Assembly: GCF_000515415.1 (NCBI RefSeq)
Contig: NZ_KI911783.1
Coordinates: 5,877,831 to 5,941,830, forward strand
Reading direction: 5' to 3'
DNA: 64,000 bases
Source of the DNA: Bradyrhizobium sp. WSM1417
GTDB taxonomy: Bacteria > Pseudomonadota > Alphaproteobacteria > Rhizobiales > Xanthobacteraceae
The notes beneath the pieces were generated by a model. It worked only from the letters and a program-made list of their open reading frames with translations. It was not told the origin of the DNA and made no database searches. Below are positions 45,118 to 53,367 of this stretch, one piece after another. The position numbers and the translations under genes were made by a program. The stretch's first letter is position 1. The number at the start of each line of letters is the position of its first letter.

Positions 45118-46113
45118 TTGAAAAACCTTCTCACCGATATCGCCGGCGTCCGCGTCGGCCATGCCGAGAATGCGAAAATTGCCACTGGCACGACCGCGAT
45201 CATCTTCGACGCCCCCGCGGTTGCGGCCATCGATGTTCGCGGCGGCGGACCCGGCACGCGCGAAGACGCGTTGCTCGACCTCGCCAGCACCGTCGATCGC
45301 GTTGACGCCATTGCGCTGTCCGGCGGCTCCGCCTTTGGAATCGACGCCGGCGGCGGCATCCAGGCCTGGCTCGCCGAACAAGGCCGCGGCTTGCGGATTC
45401 GCGAGGCGGTGATTCCGATCGTCCCGGGCGCGATCGTTTTCGACCTGCTCAACGGTGGCGACAAGAGCTGGGGACGCTTCGCGCCCTATCGCGATCTCGG
45501 CTACGCCGCAGCGTTGGCAGCCAGCGACGATTTCGCACTGGGCAGCGTCGGGGCCGGCCTTGGAGCCACCACCGCAACCTTCAAGGGCGGACTGGGATCG
45601 GCCTCCGCAGTCCTGGCCAATGGTATCAAGGTCGCCGCGATCATGGTCGTCAACGCGGTCGGCAGCACAACCGTTGGCGAGGGGCCTTGGTTCTGGGCTG
45701 CGCCGTTCGAGGAGAACGGCGAGTTCGGCGGGCGCGGCCTGCCGTCCGCGTTCACGCCGGACATGCTGGCGATGCGTATCAAGGGCGGGCCTGCTGCGAG
45801 CGCGCGTGAGAACACCACGATCGGCCTCGTCGTCACCGATGCCACGCTGACCAAGGCCCAGGCCAAGCGGCTTGCGATGATCGCGCATACCGGGTTCGCC
45901 CGTGCGATTTATCCGGTGCATGCCCCGACCGACGGTGATGTGCTGTTCGCCGCCGCAACTGGCGAGAAGCCGATCGAGCCGCTGGTCGGCCTTACCGAAC
46001 TGGGAACCGTCGCCGCCAACGTGGTCGCACGCGCGATCGCTCGCGGCGTCTACAATGCGACGGCCCTGCCGTTTGCCGGCGCAATGCCGGCGTGGAAGAA
46101 TCGGTTCGAGTAG
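45118..46113 (+). CDS. P1-family peptidase (DmpA-like N-terminal nucleophile hydrolase)
   Basis: The 331-residue product begins at TTG with GGAG six bases upstream and carries the P1/S58 landmarks GVRVGHAE, ALSGGSAFGIDAGGGI and the autoproteolytic region ENTTIGLVVTDA, where the Thr pair would provide the nucleophile after self-cleavage. DmpA-type enzymes release N-terminal D- or L-residues or beta-peptides. The specificity is not predictable. Confidence 0.88.
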   Translation: MKNLLTDIAGVRVGHAENAKIATGTTAIIFDAPAVAAIDVRGGGPGTREDALLDLASTVDRVDAIALSGGSAFGIDAGGGIQAWLAEQGRGLRIREAVIPIVPGAIVFDLLNGGDKSWGRFAPYRDLGYAAALAASDDFALGSVGAGLGATTATFKGGLGSASAVLANGIKVAAIMVVNAVGSTTVGEGPWFWAAPFEENGEFGGRGLPSAFTPDMLAMRIKGGPAASARENTTIGLVVTDATLTKAQAKRLAMIAHTGFARAIYPVHAPTDGDVLFAAATGEKPIEPLVGLTELGTVAANVVARAIARGVYNATALPFAGAMPAWKNRFE

Positions 46114-46169
46114 AAACGAAACGGTGGGCACGGCGTTTCCGTTTCCCTAACGGGCCAAGGTGCACCGCC

Positions 46170-46382
46170 ATGCCGTCTTCCGTGATCCGGTTTTTCCGTT
46201 ATGCGCCCGAGACGCGCGAGCTGAAAGTGACTTTCGTCAGCGGACGCCTCTATGTCTACGAGGAGGTTCCGCCCGAGGTCGCCGCTGCGTTCAGGAATGC
46301 GCGCTCAAAGGGTACGTTCTTCAACCACGAAATCCGCGACCGTTATCTCTACCGTGACATCACGCACGAATATGCCGGCTAG
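46170..46382 (+). CDS. KTSC-domain protein
   Basis: The 70-residue product is a complete KTSC domain: SSVIRFFRYAPETRELKVTF, then GRLYVYEEVPPEVAAAF and KGTFFNHEIRDRY. The ATG gives the usual family start. Function unknown; some family members occur beside lysyl-tRNA synthetase genes, but not here. It ends 12 bases from the convergent EF-hand gene. Confidence 0.78.
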   Translation: MPSSVIRFFRYAPETRELKVTFVSGRLYVYEEVPPEVAAAFRNARSKGTFFNHEIRDRYLYRDITHEYAG

Positions 46383-46394
46383 CCGTGAGCAAGG

Positions 46395-47186
46395 TTACAC
46401 GCTCATCGACATCGACGAACCGACAGCCGCTGAGGCGCCTTGTCCCTGCCCGCCCTGCCGCTGCATCAACTGCGCGAACAGATCGTACGCCGAATTACGG
46501 GGGCTGGAGGCGCCCGGGACCGTCGTCGACATCTTGAAGCCGTCGGCGTAGGTGACGGTGGTGGTGGTCGAGCCGTCGGCGCCGGTCGTCGAGGTCGAGG
46601 TCGAGCCGCCGCTGGAGGGCGAGGAGGAATTCGAACCGCTGCCGGACGCATCGCCCGCACCTTGCGCGTGATGGTGGCCGCGATGGCCGCTCTTCAGTGC
46701 CTTCGACATCTCATCGAGGCTGACGCTGCCGTCGGTATTCGTATCCAGCTTCGAGAACACGTCGCCGGCCTGCGCGAGGTTGGTGCCGCCGGCGCCGAGC
46801 GCATTCTCGAATTCCGACTTGGTGATCTTGCCGTCACCGTCCCCATCGATCTGCGAGAACAGATCCTTCAGAGCGGCGTCGCGGCGCGTCGAAGACGAGG
46901 ACGAGGACGAGAACGTCGAGCCCGCTGTGCTGCTCGTACTGTCCGCCGACTGCCTCTGCGCGGCGAACAGCGCGTTCATGGTCTCCGGCGAGATCTGCGG
47001 GGTCTTGCCCGCATTGACCGACGAGGTCGCGCCGGTCGTGCTGTTGCTGCCACTCTCGATCGCGAACGGATTGGTCGCAGGCTTTTGCGAGGACCCCGTC
47101 TTCTGCGTCGACGAGGACGATTTCGAATTCGTCAGCGACTGGATCGCGTCGAGCGCGCTCGATACGGCCCCAAGAGCGAACAACAT
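46395..47186 (-). CDS. EF-hand calcium-binding protein with Ser/Gly-rich linkers
   Basis: The 263-residue product (ATG after GGAGTT) has two canonical EF-hand loops, DGDGDGKITKSE (about 114-125) and DTNTDGSVSLDE (about 148-159), flanked by long Ser/Thr/Gly-rich stretches. The N-terminus MLFALGAVSSALDAIQSLTN recurs in homologues from this group. There is no ordinary signal peptide, so export, if any, would need another route. Likely a calcium sensor or surface protein. Confidence 0.85.
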   Translation of the reverse strand: MLFALGAVSSALDAIQSLTNSKSSSSTQKTGSSQKPATNPFAIESGSNSTTGATSSVNAGKTPQISPETMNALFAAQRQSADSTSSTAGSTFSSSSSSSTRRDAALKDLFSQIDGDGDGKITKSEFENALGAGGTNLAQAGDVFSKLDTNTDGSVSLDEMSKALKSGHRGHHHAQGAGDASGSGSNSSSPSSGGSTSTSTTGADGSTTTTVTYADGFKMSTTVPGASSPRNSAYDLFAQLMQRQGGQGQGASAAVGSSMSMSV

Positions 47187-47436
47187 TGCACAACTCCAAC
47201 CGATGCGGCATGCCGCGGCCAATGTTCTGTTCAGGTGAAGTCAGCAAGCGCCGTGCCAGCGCAAAAAGCTCAATGAAATCCGCTTTCACCGCATTTTGCA
47301 CGGCCGGGAACACCGGCAATTCATGCCGGTCGCGGCAGAAATTTCCGCCCACAGGAAGCACGCCGCCCCTGCATTGCCCGGCTGAGAGGCCCATGTTAGG
47401 CGAGTCCATCTTTCACGGCCGCCACGGGAAACAGCC

Positions 47437-48138
47437 ATGACCCAAGCCTTCGCTCCCCGCCCCCTGGCAATCGCGCCCTCGATCCTGGCCTCGGATTTCT
47501 CCAGGCTTGGCGAGGAGGTGCGCGCCGTGGACGCCGCCGGAGCCGACTGGATCCATCTCGACGTCATGGACGGGCACTTCGTTCCCAACATCTCGTATGG
47601 CCCCGACGTCATCAAGGCGATGCGCCCGCACACCAAGAAGATCTTCGACGCGCATCTGATGATCTCGCCCTGCGATCCCTATCTGGAGGCCTTCGCGAAA
47701 GCCGGCTGCGACCACATCACCGTGCATGCCGAGGCCGGTCCCCATCTGCACCGCTCGCTTCAGGCGATCCGCGCTCTCGGCAAGAAGGCCGGCGTTTCGC
47801 TCAATCCGGGCACGCCGATCAGCGCACTCGAATACGTTCTGGACCTGGTCGACCTCGTGCTGGTGATGTCGGTCAATCCCGGCTTCGGCGGCCAAGCCTT
47901 CATCCCCTCCGCGATCGGCAAGATCCGCGACATCCGCGCGATGACGGCGGGCCGTCCGATCGACATCGAAGTCGACGGCGGCGTCGGCGCCGACGTCGCA
48001 GGTCCCCTGGCCGCAGCCGGGGCCAACGCCTTCGTCGCCGGCACGTCCGTGTTCAGGGGCGGCACGCAGGCCGCCTACAAGACCAACATCGCCGCAATCC
48101 GCAACGCCGCCGCGGGTGCACGCGGCGAGGCGATCTGA
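47437..48138 (+). CDS. rpe: Ribulose-phosphate 3-epimerase
   Basis: The 233-residue TIM-barrel has the family signatures [39 protein letters not shown] and [10 protein letters not shown], with catalytic Asp residues in place. It interconverts ribulose-5-phosphate and xylulose-5-phosphate in the pentose phosphate and Calvin cycles. A lone gene here, with no adjacent cbb genes. Confidence 0.96.
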   Translation: MTQAFAPRPLAIAPSILASDFSRLGEEVRAVDAAGADWIHLDVMDGHFVPNISYGPDVIKAMRPHTKKIFDAHLMISPCDPYLEAFAKAGCDHITVHAEAGPHLHRSLQAIRALGKKAGVSLNPGTPISALEYVLDLVDLVLVMSVNPGFGGQAFIPSAIGKIRDIRAMTAGRPIDIEVDGGVGADVAGPLAAAGANAFVAGTSVFRGGTQAAYKTNIAAIRNAAAGARGEAI

Positions 48139-48288
48139 GGGCCCGCTCGGCTCCGCAGACGTACGGCTTCTACGGGTGTTGCGGCGCGCAATGCCTAAAT
48201 TTGCAACCTTGATCCGTACTCCTCCGGGCTTCCCTGATTCGCGCAAATCACCGCTAGTGATTCTTGCCTGTTTTCGCGGGAGCACATC

Positions 48289-48429
48289 ATGACGACGACC
48301 CTGGTTTGGACTGGCGTGGCGTTGTGGCTTGGTTTTTGTCCGTTTGTTGTGTTTGGTCCATCAGCCGGACCGGTGAAGGTCTCGGTACGCTCGGCCCGCA
48401 TCGCCCGTCGCGACTGGTATCGGGCCTGA
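48289..48429 (+). CDS. Predicted 46-residue small membrane protein
   Basis: An ATG with GCGGGAG seven bases upstream opens a frame of MTTTLVWTGVALWLGFCPFV and then a basic tail (SVRSARIARRDWYRA). It has one hydrophobic segment (about 5-22) followed by five Arg residues, a common small-membrane-protein layout. No homologue is recognised. The good ribosome site is the main evidence. Confidence 0.5.
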   Translation: MTTTLVWTGVALWLGFCPFVVFGPSAGPVKVSVRSARIARRDWYRA

Positions 48430-48631
48430 CCCCATGCAGATCGCGCTCGTGAAGCGTCAGCCGAAGCGCCGGTGCCGCATCCCGCGGCGCCCGCATCCTG
48501 ACCTCGATTTTTTCTTCGGTCGGCTCGAACGCACCGAAGGCGAGATGCGCGACGACACCGGGCCCGAGACGGACCTGGATCACCCGCTCCGGTCACCGCG
48601 CCGGCATTGAATTCTTTTCTGGACCAAGCAC

Positions 48632-48823
48632 ATGAAGCCGCATTGCCCGAACTGCCTGAAGGAAATGACCAAGGCATCCGCGTCGCGTAACCTGTTCAAC
48701 TGCGAGCCCTGCCGCGAGATCATCCAGTTCTTCGGCGGTAGCGCGGATCACGGCGAGCCCGGCCCGCAATTCTCCTGGCCGATCCGCCGCAAGCGCTCCG
48801 TCCACACCGCTCACGCGGCCTGA
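48632..48823 (+). CDS. Small CXXC zinc-ribbon-like protein
   Basis: The 63-residue frame holds CPNC (5-8) and CEPC (24-27), a spacing suited to one zinc, and a basic C-terminal part. No ribosome site is obvious and the family is not recognised. It is convergent with the kinase gene. It may be a real small protein or chance; the Cys pairs favour real. Confidence 0.5.
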   Translation: MKPHCPNCLKEMTKASASRNLFNCEPCREIIQFFGGSADHGEPGPQFSWPIRRKRSVHTAHAA

Positions 48824-48848
48824 ACCTTCCAGGATCCAGAGCGCGGCC

Positions 48849-50273
48849 CTATCCGGCCTCTTCCCCCGCATCCGCAGCCATTCGCGGCGGCCGTACCACG
48901 GTGACGGTGCAGGCCGCTTCCGAGGCCACCTTGGCCGAGACGCTGCCGAGCAGCGTGCGGCGGAACGAGGTCTGCCGCGCGCCGATGATGACGTGGTCGA
49001 CGTGGTTGACCTCGCAGAACTCCAGGATGGCCGCGGCGGGATCGACGGCTTCCAGCACGTGAGCCGACAGCCGGCTCTCATCCAGCTTGAGCGGCGTGGC
49101 CCAGTGTCTGAGCGCCACCAACCGGTCGATATGCTTGTTGGAGCCCTGCTCATCCAGCGTCCTGTCAATCGCGATGCGGTTGAGCTTCAGCACGTTGAGA
49201 CATGCGAGCCGCGCCGACGGCAGCGTGGCGAGAATGCGTTCGGTGGTGACGCGCAACGCTTCGTTCAGCTCGGGGGCGCCTTCCACCGTGTCGAGCGCGA
49301 CCGCGAGGATCGGGCTTGATGCGATCTGGGCTGCGACATCCGATTTCGCGCGCGGCTGCATGACGCCCTGGTTGAAGCGGCGCCGCCAAGCGACGCTTAA
49401 CGGATCGCGCTTCATTCGCTCCGAGCGTGTGGTGAGCCTGATCTGGTCCGGATGGGTCAGATCGAAGGCGAGCTGCGACGCCGTCGGATAGCGCCGCACC
49501 GGCTCGATCTCAAGGCACCGCAGCACCACCTCCTGGAGCCAGGGCGGATAGTCGGCGCGCAAGCCGCGCGGCGGGTGCGGATCGCGCCACAGCCGGCGCC
49601 GCATCGCACGCAGCGTCTCGCCCTCGCCGAACGGCCGCTCGCCGGTCGTGAAAAAATACAGCAGCACGCCGAGCGAGAACAGATCGCTGCGCGGATCGTC
49701 GCGCACCCCTGACAGCCGTTCCGGCGCCATATAGGGCGCGGTGCCGTAAGGCAGGCGGAATTCCTCCTGCAACAGGTCCGGCAGATGGTTGTGATGCGAC
49801 AGGCCATAGTCGATCAGCACCGCCTCGCCGCTCTCGCGGAACATGATGCTGCTCGGCTTGATGTCGTGATGGATCACGTTCTGCCGGTGCAAATCCGCCA
49901 GCCCCGTCGCGATCCTGGCGACGAGTTGCCGCGCCTCGTCATACGGCAGCGGCAGGTCGGGCAGCCGCTTGTAGAGCGTGGTCCCGGAGATGCGCTCAAT
50001 CACGACATAGGCCTGGTGGGCGAAATCGCCGGTGCCGAAACATGAAGGCACGTGCGGCCCGGCCAGCCGCGGCAGGATCATCATCTCCATTTCGAAGGAG
50101 ACGATCGCCGCAGGGTCCTCGCCCTCCGACACCCGCGGAATCTTCATCAGCAGCGGCACCTCGATGCCGGGATGGGTGACCGTCCACAGCGTCGCCATTC
50201 CGCCGGCATGGACGCATTCGCCGATCGTGTAGCCGTCGATCTCTGCGCCCGATTTGACGAGGGGTTTCGGCAT
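48849..50273 (-). CDS. Ser/Thr protein kinase fused to a universal stress protein domain
   Basis: Residues 13-270 form a Hanks-type kinase: glycine loop CVHAGGMATLW, Lys44, Glu61, catalytic loop HHDIKPSS, DYG for DFG (Asp155) and TAPYMAPERL. The Asn normally following KP-x in the catalytic loop is Ser here. Residues 315-465 form a Usp domain with GARQTSFRRTLLGSVSAKVA, the family's ATP-binding pattern. There is no membrane helix, so it is cytosolic. It begins six bases after the phosphatase gene, suggesting an opposing pair. Confidence 0.88.
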   Translation of the reverse strand: MPKPLVKSGAEIDGYTIGECVHAGGMATLWTVTHPGIEVPLLMKIPRVSEGEDPAAIVSFEMEMMILPRLAGPHVPSCFGTGDFAHQAYVVIERISGTTLYKRLPDLPLPYDEARQLVARIATGLADLHRQNVIHHDIKPSSIMFRESGEAVLIDYGLSHHNHLPDLLQEEFRLPYGTAPYMAPERLSGVRDDPRSDLFSLGVLLYFFTTGERPFGEGETLRAMRRRLWRDPHPPRGLRADYPPWLQEVVLRCLEIEPVRRYPTASQLAFDLTHPDQIRLTTRSERMKRDPLSVAWRRRFNQGVMQPRAKSDVAAQIASSPILAVALDTVEGAPELNEALRVTTERILATLPSARLACLNVLKLNRIAIDRTLDEQGSNKHIDRLVALRHWATPLKLDESRLSAHVLEAVDPAAAILEFCEVNHVDHVIIGARQTSFRRTLLGSVSAKVASEAACTVTVVRPPRMAADAGEEAG

Positions 50274-50279
50274 CGGCCT

Positions 50280-51020
50280 CTAGCGCCCCTGCGACAGCCG
50301 GTCGGCGAGCCAGTGCGGCAGGCCGTTCTCACGGATCCGGTTCGCGGCCGTCTCGACATCATAGGGCGCGCGGCAATAGGTGATCAGGCATGAGACCGTG
50401 TCGAACAGCGCGAAAGCTGCGGATGGATCGCTATCGCGGGGCTGGCCGACCGAGCCGAGCACCGCAAGCCATTGCCGCCCGCGCAGCAGCGGTACGGAGA
50501 CTTCGGTCTTGGGCACGAGTCCCGACATCTTCGCCGTCACCGACATCGAATAGATCGCCGGGCGGTGGATGTGGCCGCAGAAGGTGACATGAGCTGGCGT
50601 CGCGATCAGGCTCTTGGCGGCGTCCGTCGTCGATCGGACATAGTGCCAGCTTCGGGGGCTGGAGGCTTCCGAATGCACGAACAGGCGATCGCCGTCCTCC
50701 ACCAGCATCGGCAATTCCGCCAGGAACCGCCGCTGCGCGGTGTCGAGCCGGCCGCGGGTCCATTCGATCGCGATTTGCGCCTCGGCATTCATGGTCTCGG
50801 CGGAGGAATTCACCGCCTGGTCATGATTGCCGCGCACAGCGACGGCGCCCTGGGCGACCAGCTCCATCGCGGTGTCCACTACCCATTCCGGATCGGCCCC
50901 ATAGCCCACGAAGTCGCCAAGCAGGATGAACCGCTCGGCGCCACGCGCCCGCGCGACTTTCAGGCACGCTTCGAACGCCTGCCGATTGCCGTGGATATCC
51001 GAGAAAACCGCGAGAAGCAC
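50280..51020 (-). CDS. Calcineurin-like metallophosphatase
   Basis: The 246-residue product has all family motifs: FSDIHGN, LLGDFVGYG, RGNHDQAV, FVHSEA and CGHIHRP. The single-domain layout resembles bacterial PrpE/ApaH-like and phosphodiesterase-like members. It starts with GTG after GGAGGG. It is the gene directly upstream of the kinase, so it may remove the phosphates the kinase adds, though nucleotide or small-molecule substrates are also possible. Confidence 0.9.
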   Translation of the reverse strand: MLLAVFSDIHGNRQAFEACLKVARARGAERFILLGDFVGYGADPEWVVDTAMELVAQGAVAVRGNHDQAVNSSAETMNAEAQIAIEWTRGRLDTAQRRFLAELPMLVEDGDRLFVHSEASSPRSWHYVRSTTDAAKSLIATPAHVTFCGHIHRPAIYSMSVTAKMSGLVPKTEVSVPLLRGRQWLAVLGSVGQPRDSDPSAAFALFDTVSCLITYCRAPYDVETAANRIRENGLPHWLADRLSQGR

Positions 51021-51136
51021 GCACCCTCCACCCTCGAACCTTATTGGGAGCCGATAAGGCCAAATTGAGGGAGGTCAAGAACATGCGCCAGCGGCGCGCG
51101 GTTTGCCAGCGCTGCCCTGTCGCGATGGTGAAGAGC

Positions 51137-51742
51137 CTATTGCTCGTCCTTCGGCGGCATCCGGGGCGGCGGAATCGGGGTGAACACGGCGCCCTGCGCG
51201 CCGGCCGGTGGCGCCAGGAATTCGCCGGTCGAGGAATCGCCTCCGCTCGTCTCCAGGATGGTCTTGGGCGTCACATATTCCCTGACCATGTCGATGAGGC
51301 TGCCATCGCCGCCGCCGAAATCGGCAGCCCGGCCGCCTTGCGGATGTCCCAGCGCGATCTCGTTCTCCGCCGCATGGGTCTTGTCGGCCAGCCTGTCATT
51401 GTAGGGCACACGAAAGGCGCGCGGTATGCCGCTCGGGCGATTGTCATCGTCGAGCTGCTCGACCCAGAGATAGATCGAGCCGGGATCGCCTTCCAGCGAA
51501 TGCGGCTCGACGATGCGGGCCTTCAGCAGCTTGAAGGAGGTCGGCAGCCGGTCGGCGCTGGCCCAGCCGAGCAGCCCGCGCATTTCCGTGAAGCTGACGA
51601 CATAGAAGGCGCTGGTCACGACCACCGCAACGGCCTTGATCGACCAGTGCAGCCGCGCATAGACCAACACGACCAGCAGCAGCGCGCCGATGACGGCGTA
51701 AGCTATCGAGAGCGTGAGGATGACCGTCTGCAGGCTAGTCAC
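51137..51742 (-). CDS. Uncharacterised two-helix membrane protein with Pro-rich tail
   Basis: The 201-residue product has two N-terminal membrane helices (about 7-29 and 34-50), then a soluble domain (ARIVEPHSLEGDPGSIYLWV, GIPRAFRVPYNDRLADKTHA) and a Gly/Pro-rich tail ending PIPPPRMPPKDEQ. Family not recognised. It starts with GTG that overlaps the stop of the gene upstream by eight bases, so it is coupled to that gene and belongs to the TolQ-like cluster. Confidence 0.8.
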   Translation of the reverse strand: MTSLQTVILTLSIAYAVIGALLLVVLVYARLHWSIKAVAVVVTSAFYVVSFTEMRGLLGWASADRLPTSFKLLKARIVEPHSLEGDPGSIYLWVEQLDDDNRPSGIPRAFRVPYNDRLADKTHAAENEIALGHPQGGRAADFGGGDGSLIDMVREYVTPKTILETSGGDSSTGEFLAPPAGAQGAVFTPIPPPRMPPKDEQ

Positions 51743-52421
51743 GGCGCACCCTCACAGCGTTCCTGCTCACGCCGGTGCTCGGGTCGAGATCGGCGCCGTT
51801 GCGCCAGCCGCTGCGGAACGTCTCGAGCAGCGATTTCGGCCGCTGGTCCACATTGACGACCTTGCCTTCGGCATCGAGCCGGAACCGCACCGCGGTCTTC
51901 TCGTCGCCGGTGTGATCGACCGTGAACTTGTTGTCGAAGATCACCTGCGCCGTCGGATTGAGTTTTTGCACCTTCACATTGGCCGTCACAGGCTCGCCGG
52001 TCGTCGCCACGAAATGTGAGACATTGACGGTGTATTCGCCGGGAACGATGCCCCGCACCGTGACGATCTCCTCGCGGATCGGCGAGGCAATCTTCTTGCC
52101 GTTGACCACAATGAAATCGTTGGCTCCGCCGCGATCGTCGCGGTCGAGCGTGAGGAAGCCGGCCTCGCGGTGGCGATACCAGGCGATATTGCCCACGGGA
52201 TCCTGCACGAACAGGTCGAGATCGTCGGGGTGGCTGTCGGGCCAGTCCAGTGTGATCATGAACTCGGCCTTGGAGTCGATCTTCCCGTCCTTGGCGTCCG
52301 GCGAGACCGCGAGCAGCGCGAGGAAGAACAGGAAAGCGATCACCTGCAGCGCCTTGAACAGCATCACGCCAAGGGGATCGAACGGCTCCTCGCGCGGATA
52401 GAGACCGAAATCATCCATCAT
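51735..52421 (-). CDS. Uncharacterised single-pass protein with beta-sandwich-like extracytoplasmic domain
   Basis: The 228-residue product has one membrane helix (about 18-40) and then an extracytoplasmic domain holding DDLDLFVQDPVGNIAWYRH (about 66-84), similar to the DxDLxVxDPxG-type motif of some calcium- or surface-binding beta-sandwich proteins. The topology (short cytosolic N-terminus, single helix, periplasmic domain) is that of ExbD/TolR, and it lies where such a partner would be, right after a TolQ-like gene. Its ATG overlaps that gene's stop by four bases. Sequence similarity to ExbD itself is not seen. Confidence 0.8.
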   Translation of the reverse strand: MMDDFGLYPREEPFDPLGVMLFKALQVIAFLFFLALLAVSPDAKDGKIDSKAEFMITLDWPDSHPDDLDLFVQDPVGNIAWYRHREAGFLTLDRDDRGGANDFIVVNGKKIASPIREEIVTVRGIVPGEYTVNVSHFVATTGEPVTANVKVQKLNPTAQVIFDNKFTVDHTGDEKTAVRFRLDAEGKVVNVDQRPKSLLETFRSGWRNGADLDPSTGVSRNAVRVRRD

Positions 52422-53188
52422 GGCGCGATTCCAGAACCCTTGCGCTCAAGCACCGGCGTCACATAGGTCTCGGTCAGCACCACCGCATCCGAGAACACCT
52501 TCTGGGTCGCGGCATCCAGCATGTAATACTGGATGCGGACCAGGATCGAACCGACCAGGCCCGCCAGCGTCGTGTACATCGCGACCGCCATGCCGTCGCT
52601 CATCAGCCCCATCGAGGACCGCATCGCGACCTTGTCGGCGGCATCCAACCCCGCGATCGGCGCCAGCATGATGATGAAACCGACGATGGTGCCGAGCAGG
52701 CCGAGCTTCATCAGCGTATCCGAGACGAAAGCCCCGAAGCCGTTGGAGCCGCGCAGCCGGTCGGCGAGCGTCCGCAGCAACAGCGTCTGGTCGACCGGGC
52801 GGTAGTCCTGCGCCGCAGCTTTGGTCACGAGGCTCTCGATGTGGTCCCGCACCAGCCCGCTCGGCAGCGCGACTGCCCCCGCGTCAAGCGCCCTGCCGCC
52901 CTCGGGCGCCGCGAGCACCGCGCGGCAGCGCCGGGCCGCCGCGCCCTCGCGGGCAATGGCCCGCGTGCGCAGGAAGCAATGACCGCAGGTGACGACATAG
53001 AGCAGCGCGATCACGCTGGAAATGTAGGTCCGGTCCGAGGTCAGCATCAGGCGGATCAGGCCGAACCGCCACAGCAGCACGACGGCGAAGATCGAAAGCC
53101 CGGTGAAGATCATCCAGAACAGGAGCGCGCTGCGCTCGGATGGGTCGGCAGCGGGCCCCGCGATCGGCCCAATCGTCATCGAACTCAT
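52418..53188 (-). CDS. MotA/TolQ/ExbB-family proton channel protein
   Basis: The 256-residue product has about four membrane helices, with the family core MKLGLLGTIVGFIIMLAPIA and MAVAMYTTLAGLVGSILV. This core builds the pentameric proton channel of ExbB, TolQ and MotA. AGGAG lies nine bases before the ATG at 53186-53188; a longer frame adds an unlikely N-terminus. It heads a minus-strand set and is divergent from a two-component operon. No exbD, tolR, tolA or tonB gene is adjacent. Confidence 0.88.
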   Translation of the reverse strand: MSSMTIGPIAGPAADPSERSALLFWMIFTGLSIFAVVLLWRFGLIRLMLTSDRTYISSVIALLYVVTCGHCFLRTRAIAREGAAARRCRAVLAAPEGGRALDAGAVALPSGLVRDHIESLVTKAAAQDYRPVDQTLLLRTLADRLRGSNGFGAFVSDTLMKLGLLGTIVGFIIMLAPIAGLDAADKVAMRSSMGLMSDGMAVAMYTTLAGLVGSILVRIQYYMLDAATQKVFSDAVVLTETYVTPVLERKGSGIAP

Positions 53189-53367
53189 GCTGCACTGCTC
53201 CTGGCCGTAAATTCCGCCCATTAGATCAAAGCCGCCGCGCCCGGTCCAAAGAGCCATGCCCAATCCGACTTGGGAAATTTGCCCGAGCTGCCATCTTGCC
53301 GTGCCTCGCAATTGGCAAGGCGCGGCGGCGTTGTTAGGCTGACCTTACCAAACTTTGGGGTGATCGC

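Noticed and set aside
48434..48610. 58-residue plus-strand frame after the small membrane ORF
   Set aside because: No ribosome site and a composition like random high-GC sequence; the opposite strand frame is no better.
51735..53188. Zorya-type antiphage system (ZorA-like channel)
   Set aside because: The channel protein is much shorter than ZorA, no OmpA-like ZorB is present, and no helicase or nuclease genes follow.
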